From: Gossypium raimondii
Lineage: Eukaryota; Streptophyta; Magnoliopsida; Malvales; Malvaceae
Direction of reading: 5' to 3'
Assembly (NCBI RefSeq): GCF_025698545.1
Contig: NC_068569.1
Span: 10,106,001-10,170,000 of the forward strand
DNA length: 64,000 nt
The position numbers and the translations under genes were made by a program. The notes beneath the pieces were generated by a model that saw only the letters and a program-made list of their open reading frames with translations, was not told where the DNA came from and did no database searches. Positions 24,598 through 35,477 of the stretch are shown in pieces (positions within the stretch are counted from its first letter, which is position 1; the number at the start of each line of letters is the position of its first letter).

Positions 24598-25857
24598 TTA
24601 CATGTTAATGGACATACCCATTAGGAAGACATCTTCATCATTGCTCTGTTCTGGAGAACTGTTGGATGAGGAATTATTACAAGTTTTCTCCATTTCCTCA
24701 TCGGCAAAAAACTCCTCAGTGCGGCAATCAAAACTGCAAAATGCCTTTTCACCTCTGCAAGAATCAGAAGTAAAAACAGTCTCAGCCATTACATAGAGAT
24801 GCAACCAGAAGTAAAAGTTGAAAGCGCATACGAAGTGTATAAACCTGTGCCTGTAAACTTCTTCATCCTTCTCTAGTTTTTTCTTGCAAGTGTAACAGAA
24901 GCTCAAATACTCATCAGAGAGGTGAAGTGTTGAAGTCTCTCCGCTCTTAGTTGGTGGGGGCACATTGGTACCAGATTCGGCTTTTCTGTCAAAAATGGTC
25001 AACTCATTGTTGTGACATTCCAAAATACAGTCACCGAAAAGATGAGTTGTTTTCGGGTTCGGACCGTGAGAAATTATACAAGTATAATCCTCGGAAAGCT
25101 CTAGCTCATGTGTGGAAAGAGACACCATGCTATGGCTGAGGAGTATAGGAAGTGAACTTGGTTTACTTACCAAAGAATTATCTACTTGCAAAGGTCTGCC
25201 AATTGGCAGAGGTGAACTGTTAGTACCGAAGGTTGCATTTTCTGAACAACAACTTTCGGAACTCATATTCAGGTTTTCACTAGAGGAAATAAATGAAGGG
25301 GAAAGCCCAAGATCTGTTTTGGGTTCAACCGGTACTTCTTCATTTCCAAAGTCAAGACTAGAATCTGCTGACTTGGTGCTGGATTTTCTGGCTTGGAAAA
25401 GCTGTGAAATTATGTAATTCCTAGGCAAAGAATTGGATTTCATGGAATTACCAAGGTATTCACGGGAATACCTTGATGAATAAGGAAACTTTGTCTTCAC
25501 CTGTGGTCCAAATACAATATTCATTCTCTTTGGAGAATCAAGGTCTCCACCATCTGGTTTAATTTCATCGGCAAGCAAATTCACAATGCCCAAGCCTATC
25601 TTACTACAATCCCACTTCTTTTGACAACCACTTTGAGATGATGATCTAGGAGAACTAACAGTAAAGGGGTTGCTAAAATTTGCAAACACTCTCAAATCAA
25701 GAGGAGATGTAGGGCTTCGTACAGCATCAGAATCCAAAGAACCCTTAGTGCTAAACCCAACAAGGAAACCAGGAATATTGAATAGTGAGCTGCTAATATG
25801 CCTTAAACCCAATGTAGACGAGTCTGGATCAGGATCAGCCATCACACTACCATCCAT
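24598..25857 (-). CDS. FCS-like zinc finger (FLZ) domain protein
   Basis: Two coding exons, 25857-24845 and 24754-24598, are separated by a 90-nt intron (donor ACAG then GTTTAT, acceptor TTGCAG). The intron length is a multiple of three with no stop, so unspliced reading gives a spurious insert inside the finger. The spliced protein is 389 residues. The FLZ domain lies at about 312-355: FCYTCKKKL, then YRHRGEKAFCSFDCRTEEF, giving the C-x2-C ... C-x3-C zinc ligands and the FCS signature. The family binds the SnRK1 kinase complex as a scaffold or regulator in sugar and stress signalling. The long Ser-rich N-terminal part (GLRHISSSLFNIPGFLVGFS; SPTSPLDLRVFANFSNPF; SPKRMNIVFG) resembles the FLZ8/FLZ9/FLZ10 type; the exact paralogue is not resolved. 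Confidence 0.9.
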   Translation of the reverse strand: MDGSVMADPDPDSSTLGLRHISSSLFNIPGFLVGFSTKGSLDSDAVRSPTSPLDLRVFANFSNPFTVSSPRSSSQSGCQKKWDCSKIGLGIVNLLADEIKPDGGDLDSPKRMNIVFGPQVKTKFPYSSRYSREYLGNSMKSNSLPRNYIISQLFQARKSSTKSADSSLDFGNEEVPVEPKTDLGLSPSFISSSENLNMSSESCCSENATFGTNSSPLPIGRPLQVDNSLVSKPSSLPILLSHSMVSLSTHELELSEDYTCIISHGPNPKTTHLFGDCILECHNNELTIFDRKAESGTNVPPPTKSGETSTLHLSDEYLSFCYTCKKKLEKDEEVYRHRFIHFVCAFNFYFWLHLYVMAETVFTSDSCRGEKAFCSFDCRTEEFFADEEMEKTCNNSSSNSSPEQSNDEDVFLMGMSINM

Positions 25858-25865
25858 TGAACTTG

Positions 25866-26938
25866 CCTATGAAGTATGTTTTCTCACACTGCATTATCTA
25901 TAAAACCTCAACCTTTTAGCAAGAAAGCCAGCAACTCCTTACTGCATTAGAATCAAGAATCCATCAATATAAAACAAATGCCATTGATGCCAAAACTATA
26001 ACAAAACAAATACCATGTAAGGAAATGCCTCATGAAAAAGAGTATAAAGAACATTGATTTATCTACCCAAAGAAAAACAAAAGCCCACAGGATTATACCC
26101 CAAAATCATGAGCATTTTTTGCAAAGCAACATCGGAATAGCCAATAAGCAGAATAATATCATAACAATTTCACTTCAAAAATCAAAAGTTTGACAGTCCT
26201 TTAGAAAAAGTGGAAACAGGACAAGATCCTTGAATCATATCAACAATGCAAGATGAAGATTAAAAAAAGAACACTGGAAAATGTCATTAAAGATTAATCT
26301 AATGACATTTTTGAGCACCGATGAAGAATCTAATGAAGCAAACTAATCCTCAATAAGTTCGTTTAATGTGAAAAAGGTAAATCCAAATCAACAAAAGGGG
26401 GCGACCCTTTTACATAGCTGATATGCAACAGTGAACTTGTAAATAAACAAAGCAAATAAACAAGAAAGCCAATAATTTATTTTACATTCAACATTAACCA
26501 AACCCCAGATTATCATTAACAAAAAATTTTCAAAGATTCCTAAAAATCAGACAGATTTGAGGAGCTTTTTGAAGATGGAGGACTGAGAACAGATTCTTAA
26601 AAAAATGAAGAAGAAGAAGAAACTCAAACAAAAAGCACAATCGAAACAAGATGCAAAATTTATCCCCCAAAAAAAAAGTAAATGGGTACTCAAAAAATGG
26701 ATAAGGCATTAATATTTAACAAAAAAAAAGACCTTGCATGCATCAAAACCAACATAGACAACAGTTAAGTCAAAGTTAAAACATGAAGGGAAAAAAAGTA
26801 CCTTGAAAATCAAACTGGTTTCAAACAAAGATCCAATCTTTTTAACACCCAGATGCTAAAAAATGCAGATTGATCAAAAAAAATAAAAATAAAGAGCTAA
26901 AACAAATACAAAATGGCGAAAATTGAAAAGAACCCACC
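25866..26938 (-). other. Probable 5' UTR intron of the FLZ gene
   Basis: On the minus strand, CAG then GTGGGTT at 26938/26937 forms a donor and TTCATAG before 25866 forms an acceptor 9 nt ahead of the ATG. The inferred intron of about 1.07 kb has no coding content. Leader introns are common in plant regulatory genes. Confidence 0.5.
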
Positions 26939-27030
26939 TGGTTTTCTTCTCTTAAAACTTGGAAGGAGAGAGGAGAAAAGAACACCCAAAATGCAGATGA
27001 GAATGAGATGATAGTCTGGCTTAGCAAAAA

Positions 27031-27040
27031 CATATATAAA
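27031..27040 (-). promoter_or_regulatory. TATA box of the FLZ gene
   Basis: The minus strand reads TTTATATATG here, followed about 25-35 nt later by a CT/A-rich start-site-like sequence and then a short exon ending at the leader-intron donor (26938). Confidence 0.5.
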
Positions 27041-30000
27041 CTCTCAAAATATATTTTTTCCTGTCATTTTTATTAAACTTTTTAGTTAATTTATTTTTGC
27101 TTCTTCTGAAATGCATCAAAATCAGGGAAATAGTAGACGACTGAGGCTTCTGATATACTCTTTCTCTTCTTCTCTCTAATCATTAAGAGAGAAATACGTA
27201 TTTTTATACGATGTAGATGTAGTTCGTAGAAAACAGTGTCCACCGTATACCTTTGTGAGCTTGAATGTTGTTGATAACCTCGTAAAAGTTACTGATAGGC
27301 GGTAAATAAAGTAACCTTGATTATATATAATAAAACAAAATAGAAATAATATATTACAATAAAACAGTAAACCGACTCAAAACAAGCTTTTATGTTATTA
27401 ATAAACGAATTTTTCTCGATAGAACTAAAATAATTAAAATATATCTTTAGGATTCTTTTAGATTATGTTTATTCCTGGTACGTTTAGTTTTTTATTTTAT
27501 TTCAAATTACATTACAGTTAAAGTATCTAATATTATAGTTATTATTTTTACATTAATACATTATTCATCCAAAGAGGCATAGGATTAATAATCGAATTTT
27601 TCTCGATAGATTAAAAGAATTAAAATATATCTCAAGCTCCACTACCGTTATTTTTATACTTGACTACAAATAAACTCACCTTTCATTCAAAAAGACTTAA
27701 GATTTAATATGGTTAGTAAACAAAATTTAAAAATTAACAATTTATTTGAATTAATAAGAAACAAAAAAATTAAATTATTTTTTCTACTGTTTATCTAGCT
27801 CCCTAATAATTTATAATCAATTTATTATCCGACTGTAAGAATAATAAACAGTGTATATTCCATTCCTGTTAGAGCTGAAGACAAAAGGAAACAGAGTTTC
27901 TTTTATATGAAGCAGTCACGCTTGCTGTGCACGGCAATTGTTGTCCACTTGATCTGCCCCACGTTTTTGCTTTTAATTGTCCTCTCCCTTCATCAACTTT
28001 TTATTTTATCTTCTCCTTTTTTACTAAAAATCTTATATTTTTGCATTTCCATAATCATGTAAATATAAATATAAATTAATAACTTTTATATTATATAAAG
28101 TTTTATCATATATTTGCATGTTTTATATTGTAATAGCCATATTAATGTTTTACATTAAATTATATATTATATCGTATTATAATTTTTTTACAGTTCATAT
28201 CGTATAATATAATTCACATAAAATTCTCGAGTCTAGATTATATACTTGAAAAAAAAAAGGTCTTTGAATTCAGACCATAAAATGGTGCATTGAAGATAGA
28301 CCATAAACATTCCAGTTGTGTTAAGAAAAAAAAAGCTTTTGAAAGAGTGTATTACGGTTTTGCCCTTTCTTAGAGAGTGTAATCAGCACAAAAAACCGAA
28401 AAAGTGAAGAACACAAAGCTGAACAAAAACGTCTTTGTCAACACCAATTTTTCTGTCCTGTTGCTTTTAACGACGTTAATCGTTAAGGGCTAGGAGAGGG
28501 AACCTAAAGATCTGTTTGCTTTTAACTTTTGCAAACTTCTTACTATGCCGTCGGTGTTTAAGAACTTCGAGACAAAGCCAAAGTTGCTTCTGGATTGATC
28601 CAAACATGGTGCTATTTGTTTTAAGGGATCAAAGCCTGCTCACTAACGTACTACTTCTTCCGGCCAAAAAAAAAACCGTACTGCTTATACTCTTTCTTTA
28701 TACAAATTTTTTGTATCTATGTAGGTTCGTATGTTTTACGAAATATAAAAAAACGTGTTTCGAATTATTAAAATTAAAACCCAGTTCTTTTATCAATAAT
28801 TATATGATAATTGATAAAAATATTATTTTATTGATTTAAGTAAAAATAAAATTCCATTTTCAAAATATTCCTACTCCTTTAACTTGGATAATGCGTGTAA
28901 ATAAAAAATTACGAAAATTAATTTAATTTTTAAATATTTTTACGTTAATTTTGCCATTCACATTTGTAATTTATGGTTACTCTTTTTAATAATTTTATTT
29001 TTAAAATTTTAACTTCATTCTTACTTTAAAAATGTCGTATAATATATTTTACTATTACACTTTAATAGATTAATTTAATTTTATATTGCGTATAGCTCAC
29101 GATGACATTTTTGCCTTGTTTTACGCAATCAATGGTTGTAAATAATTTATTATACCGTAAGAAGTTTGAAAATTTTGCTTTGCCACGTCCTTTGTGGTAG
29201 AGACAAACAATAAATTAAACGGCGTCGCCGTCAAACTCTATGATTTAGTGGGTCCAAAAAACGTGGACCCCACTAGAAAAGACCTCGCTCCGAGTAATGA
29301 TTCCTCGCAGTTCACAGACCTATTTATTTTACAGTTCTGTTTTGTCGTTTAGCTTGACTCAGCTCTTCTTTTTCTTTTTTTTTTATAAAAAGAAATCTAA
29401 TTCACTAATATAATTAATTACACCAAATAATAGTAATAATAATAACAATAAAGATATGTACACGAGAGGATCCACATGTGTTCCCTTTTGCCGTCAAACC
29501 TGGTGCAATCCAACGGATGAAATATGAAGATTCGCTGGGGAAAGTAAGATGATCTGACGGATAAAAATACATAGTTAACTGCTCCCTGTAAGTGAGCCCA
29601 CCACACGTGTCGTGCAATGTATTGAAGTGCCTGAAATTCTTTTGTTTGTTTGTGGCGCACGAGATCGTAACCACATCGGGATGCCCGGAGTTTGCAACTT
29701 TGCATCATTCGCTTTTCGTTTTAATACTACTATTTTCTTAATTTTTCTCTTTCGGTTTCTTTTTGCAGGCCAAGGATATTCAGGGTTTAACCTATGAATT
29801 TGATGGTAATTTCACAGTAAGCAAAGTCATTTGAATGATTTGGATAAAAATATCACCAAGGCTTTTGTATTAAGAGTTTTTTATTTAAGAAATAGATAAA
29901 TTAATCTCTGTATGCCAACTAAAAAAAGAAAACTACTCATTTTGTTAAATATTTTATTCATTTCTATTATTAAAAATTGGTTCTTGTATGTTGATATGAG

Positions 30001-30207
30001 GTACATGTGACATTGTTTGGTTATTTTGTCAGTCGCACTAGTTTTTAATAGTACAAATAAATAAAATTTTTAAAATAAGTGACCAATTTGCTTTCTGATA
30101 TAAGGTATAGGTATTAAATTACCTATTTTTAGTAGCGGACAAAATGCAATCTAATTCTTAATATTGAATCTTTATGATACTTTTACCCACTCTATTTGTA
30201 AATCAAA
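27041..30207. other. Intergenic, AT-rich, no recognised gene
   Basis: 27050-28500 and 28860-29400 are AT-rich with T/A runs. A start-like MPSVFKNFETKPKLLLD at about 28544 stops after 17 codons and is not supported further. A small hairpin of AGTGGGTCC and GGACCCCACT lies near 29250-29275. The minus-strand open frames at 29414-29708 are not recognisable. Confidence 0.5.
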
Positions 30208-31445
30208 GGCCTAAAGTGTAAAAAACCTAAACTTTTTCAAAAAAGTAATTAAGTCTTTGTTTTTTTTTTCACTTAATTAGATACTTAAGCTTTCAAAATG
30301 TATAAAAATGTCCTCAACTTAAAAAAAGAAGAAGCAATTAAGCCTTTTTTTTTGTACTCAATTGGTACTTAAAATTTCAAAATGCATAAAAAAATACCCT
30401 CAAACTTTTTCAAAAAAAGCAAGTAAGCCACTACTTTTTTTTTTCGCACTCATTTTGGTACTTTAATTGCTAAAATGCAGCAAAAAGACATGTTGACAGT
30501 TAACTTTAATAGTTGAGCACTAAAGTTAATTGCCTCTAATTTTTTCAATTAAAGCCACCCCGTGCCACAACCACGACGTGGCATGTGGCAAAAAATTATA
30601 AAAAAAACAATAAATGTTATAAAAATTAATAAATTTTAATAAAAAAGTAAAAAATATTTAAAAATTAAAAAATATATAAAAATCATAAAATATTGTAAAA
30701 ATTTATAAAAATCATAAAAAAATTATAAAATGCATCAAAAAGGTCTTTTAACCATTAACTTTAATCGTTGACCATTAAAGTTAACGACCCCTAATTTTTT
30801 CAGTTAAAGTCATCACGTGTCGCAACACAGCATGACATGTGGCGAAAGTTAATAAAAAAATAAAAATCAATAAAAGTTATAAAAAAATTATAAAATGCTT
30901 CTTTTGGTACAATAATTTTTTTACAAATTTTATATTTTTTACAAATTTTATAATTTTCTTACGACTTTATAAAATATTATAATTTTTCTATATTTCTATA
31001 TATTTTATAATTTTTACAACTTTTGTAAAATATAATTTTATCATTTTTACGATATTTGTAATTTTTCTAATTTTTAATAAAATTAAACATTTTTATATTT
31101 TTATTAAAAATATTAATTTTTATAAATTTAATTTATTTTTATTTTTATCATTTTTGTCACGTGTCATACAATGGTTGTGACACATGGTGACTTTAATTGA
31201 AAAAATTAGGAGTAATTAACTTTAATGGTCAACTGTTAAAGTTAATGATCAAAAGGCCTTTTTAATGCATTTTGATAGTTCAAGTACCTAATTAAGTGCA
31301 AAAAAAAGGGGCTTAATTGCTTTTTTTAAAAAGTTTGAGGGTTTTTTTTAGGCATTTTGAAAGTTCAAGTACCCAATTGAATATAAAAAAAAACAGAAGT
31401 TTAAATTTTTTTTTTAAGCTTGAGAACTTTTTGCACCTTTAAACC
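30208..31445. mobile_element. Long terminal-inverted-repeat element, Mutator-like type
   Basis: The left arm starts GGCCTAAAGTGTAAAAA and the right end, read in reverse, is GGTTTAAAGGTGCAAAAA. Inverted similarity extends roughly 400 bp inward. Each arm contains units of the kind AATTAAGCC-T(n)-TACTTAA-TTTCAAAATGC-AAACTTTTTCAAAAAA, then a block with CTAATTTTTTCAATTAAAG and a GTGTCACAACC-like end. A third copy of the latter block lies at about 30740-30845. The centre is almost pure A+T. No coding sequence is present. Flanking 9-mers (taaatcaaa and taaaaagaa) agree at six positions, weak evidence for a 9-bp target duplication. Confidence 0.65.
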
Positions 31446-32677
31446 TAAAAAGAAAATTTCCTTATTCAAAATAAATACGGAACCATTAGTATCAATATTT
31501 CTATTTTAAAATCCAATTCTATATAATTGTATATTTAAAATGAATAAATTGTAAATTGTACATTTACCTTGCTTTAACATGTAATCTTTTTCTTTACAAA
31601 TCATTATAAAAATTTCATTTATGAAAATTAAAGTTTAAATATAGATTGAAAATTTGAAGGTGAAATAATCTCACATAAATAATTTTATGTATAATAAATT
31701 CAACTTCTTAATGATAAATATATAAAATTATTAAAATAAATAATTATTTATATAATGATGATGAAGGTTTTAAATTTTATAATCTGAATTAAAAGTTACT
31801 ATGCATCTCATTTATTTAGTTTATTATTATTATTTTACCTTCGTTTTTAAATTAAAAAACAATTACAAATGTTCCAAATAATAACCCATTAAAATTACCC
31901 CAAACAACAACAATGATTTTATTTGAGCCTTTTGCATCTTAAGTGTAAGTGAAATTTAGTTTTTTTTATTAAGGCATTTTGTATTTTTTTATAAACTTAA
32001 AATAATATTTCAAATAGTAATCAAATAATATAGTAAACAATGAGTATTGATTTTATAATATTTTAATATTGTTGAGGGAAGGTTAGACTCTTTATTGGAA
32101 GAAGTTTTCAAAGTGTAGTCTGTTTAGGACCGACGAATCCCTTAATAAAAATTATTGTTCTTGTGTCAAAATTTTATCCCTTACCTCTACAAAGAGCCTT
32201 GTACAATTCATAGAGGAGGGAGTCTTAATTGGTGGAGTAAATACTTGCAAGCTAATGGGAAAATTGTTAGGGGATGTTAGGTTGAAGGTAATGGCTATGC
32301 CCACTTAAACAGATGTTTGGTTTAAGGGAATACCCTATTACGGGTGTATTCCATTCTGGGCTTAACCAGAGATATCTGAGGATTTCTATTCTCTTCCCTC
32401 TTCATCGTTTACCCCTTCGTTGCTTGAAGAGCCCCATCTTACCCTTTCATCATTCAACTCGTGGAAAAAGAAATTTTCTTTTTCCAATTTCAATTTTTGC
32501 CCTCGCCTCTGCCCAAAGTATGAATAAACTGTAACATTATTTTCTTCCCATCTCTAGCTTTCCTTTTTTTTCCTTTGGTTGAAAAGTTGCAACCCATTCT
32601 TTTTCTTTTTCTTTTTTTTTTGGTTTTTCACTGCATTTCTGATTTCATTGCTTTGATTTAACAAATGCTGGAAAGAT
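31446..32677. other. Intergenic, no recognised gene
   Basis: AT-rich to about 32040, then more complex sequence. About 32310-32370 contains GGGAATA...TATTCC ends like a small MITE remnant. 32400-32640 is CT-rich and leader-like, and might once have belonged to a gene whose next part lies beyond the solo LTR. Confidence 0.4.
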
Positions 32678-35472
32678 TGTAACACCCCTTACCCGAGACC
32701 ATTTCCGGAGTTGAGCATGGGGCGTTACTTGACTTAACTTATTAGTTCGGGGTATAAAAATTTGCTTTTAAAATTTATTTCACTGTTCACCATAATGTTG
32801 TGCACCTGCGCAACAGTAGCTAATTTAACTATAAATCGAGTTAAAAAACTCGAAATTTAGATCCGTAAATTGTACCTGAAACTAGACTCATATACTATCT
32901 TACCATAAAATTTTCAAAATTTTTGGTTTAGCCAATTAGTACAGTTTATTCATTAAAGTCTCCTCTGTTTCACTGCCTGACGGTTCTGCCTTTATTCACT
33001 AAAAATCAATTTTCTCATCATATGATTTTCATATGGTGTTCTCACTTATTTATATAGAAAATAGACTCACTAAGGAATCTATACATATAAATTATAACTC
33101 ATAATTATTTTTGTACAATTTTTAATGATTTTCTAAATTCAGAACAGGGGACTCCAAAAGCCATTCTGACCCTGTCTAACGAAAATTCAAATATCTCAGA
33201 ATATAAAATTTCTTTACCCACACCGTTATTTTTATATGAAAATAGACTCGATAAGATTTAATTTTATATATCATTCACTCTCTAATTCATTTTATACTAT
33301 ACTTGGTGATTTTTCAAAGTCACGTCACTGCTACTGTCCCAAAACTGTTTCATTGCAAATTTTTACTCTTTCATAATTTCTAGGTATAAACTATCACCTA
33401 GGCATTCATAATACCAATCATATTCTTACTTAGCCATTTTAATAGCTAAACATTATTACATATTTACACATCATCCTTTAGCAATATCATAAGGACATAC
33501 ATTCAAAATGACTAAGTCCCTATACATGCAATAGCTCAAACATTGATCATCATAAAATACCTAGTTGTTATTGTTGATAGTGTGAGCGCTCTCCAACGTC
33601 TTTAAAATCCCCGAATTAGCTTTACAATACTATAAAAGAAGTAAGCATAAAGCTTAGTAAGTTTATAAGCAAATAAATAACAACATTTAACACAAATAAA
33701 TATACTTAAGTGTCATGATCTCTAATTTTCTCTTTACTTAATCTCTTACTCGTTCACTCACTCGTTTACTTAGATAACTCATGATTATAACTTACTCTTC
33801 TCTTGGTGAAATGTTGGTTCTCAATTGATAACATAATATGTTCTTAACTCTTATAACTCACCTGAATTTACTATTTATGCTTTTACCTGAACTTTCATGG
33901 AACATAATTTGTTTACTAGCCCGTTGAGCCACATTGGAATAATAAGGATACTTGGGTCTCTTTTTTGATAATAACATGCCAAAGCCATGTCCCAAACATG
34001 GCCTTACATGAGATGTTTCCTGTACTGCCAATGCCATATCCCAGATATGGCCTTACATGGGATGTTTCCTGTACTGCCAATGCCATATCCCAGATATGGT
34101 CTTACATGGGAGTTCTCATATCGGTGCCCATGCCATGTCCCATACATGGTCTTACGGGGAACCTCTCATCTCAGTGTCAACGTCATGTCCTAGACATGGT
34201 CTTACATGAGACCTCTCATAATCTCAATGATACCAATGTCATGTCCCAGACATGGTCTTACGTGGGATCTCTTTACCCAAATGTCATGACATTTGTATCC
34301 AATACATTCCTTGTGTTTCAACGGGACTTTTTAACACTGATTCTCTATCATCTCATACTTGAGTCAACATTAAATAATTTCATGAGATAAATACATAATT
34401 ATTGGAAAATAGCAGCATTAATAATTATTATTAAATATTGTATTTATTTACCGTAAACTTACCTCGGTACAAAATATGACCAAATCTATCAACTTAGTCT
34501 TTAACTTTTTTCTTTTCCCGATCTAGCTCCGGATTTCGTTCTTCTTGATCTATAATAGCAAATTTAGCTTATTTAATACTCACATTCATCAAAACAGTCC
34601 TTGACTCAATTTTTGAAAAATTACAGTTTTTCCCTTAAACTTTTGCATATTTACACTTTTGCCCCAAAGCTTGGAAATTAAATTTCATCTCTTATTCTTA
34701 TGTTTTATAACATGCTGAACATTTTTTCCTTCTATGACAACATCAAATTCTTACTCTAACACTTACTTATGAACATTAGGTATTTTTGCCGATTATGTCA
34801 ATATACTCGTTTTCACTTAAAATCGACTAGCAAAAGTTGTTTAACATAATTCCTAGCTTCATATTCTACTATAAAACATCAAAATAAACATATTTCACCT
34901 ATGGGTATTTTTCAAATATGAACCCTAGGTTAAATTATTGCTGAAATAAGCCAAATTAAGTTACCGGGATTCTAAAAACGTAAAGAACATTAAAAACGAG
35001 GCTTGGAATCACTTACTATGGGCTTGAGAAACTGAAAAAACCCTAGATATGGCTTCCTTCAAGTTTTGGCAGCAAGCAAGGATGATGAACACAATTTTTA
35101 CATCTTTTTCCCTTTTAATTCTATTTATTTACTAAATGACTAAAATACCCTTACTTAAAAAAAATCCTATTTCACTTATCTCATGTCCATTTTTGTCCAT
35201 CACTAACTAATGGTCTAATTACCATATAAGTACCCCTAATTTATAGTTCCATAACAATTAAATACCTTTAACATATAAAACTCAACTTTTGCACTTTTTA
35301 CAATTTAGTCCTTTTGACTAAATTGAGTGCCCAAATGTCAAAATTTTTGAACGAAATTTTCACGGAATCTTTCCATGAAATTGTAGGCCATAAAAATATA
35401 GTAAAAATTAATTTTTCGGATTTGTGATCTCGAAACTACTGTTCCGACTATGCTCTAAATCGGAATGTTACA
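32678..35472 (-). mobile_element. Solo Gypsy-type LTR, 2.8 kb, with perfect target duplication
   Basis: Starts TGTAACACCCCTTACCCG and ends CGGAATGTTACA on the plus strand. It is flanked by perfect 5-bp repeats AAGAT at 32673-32677 and 35473-35477. Motif order (hairpin at 33642-33656, GATAGTGTGAG at about 33575, tandem array 33985-34285) shows the LTR reads on the minus strand. No internal retrotransposon sequence adjoins, so it arose by LTR-LTR recombination. Confidence 0.9.
33985..34285. repeat. Tandem array of CATGTC-CCA-GACATG hairpin units
   Basis: About six units of roughly 50-60 bp contain cores such as CATATCCCAGATATGG, CATGTCCCATACATGG, CATGTCCTAGACATGG and CATGTCCCAGACATGG, each followed by TCTTAC or CCTTAC. 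The arms differ between units yet mostly remain complementary. The long open frame across it (33965-34390) is a by-product of the repeat. Confidence 0.85.
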
Positions 35473-35477
35473 AAGAT

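Noticed and set aside
28544-28597. Start-like MPSVFKNFETKPKLLLD in the plus strand
   Set aside because: It stops after 17 codons and no downstream exon continues it; kept only as a note in the intergenic entry.
29414-29708. Two overlapping minus-strand frames of 86 and 96 codons
   Set aside because: They end in a TAATAATAATAA-type simple repeat (polytyrosine in translation) and show no recognisable domain.
33965-34390. 141-codon plus-strand frame with repeated YPRYGLTW-like units
   Set aside because: Translation of the tandem hairpin array in a solo LTR; it has no promoter context and the periodicity comes from the DNA repeat.
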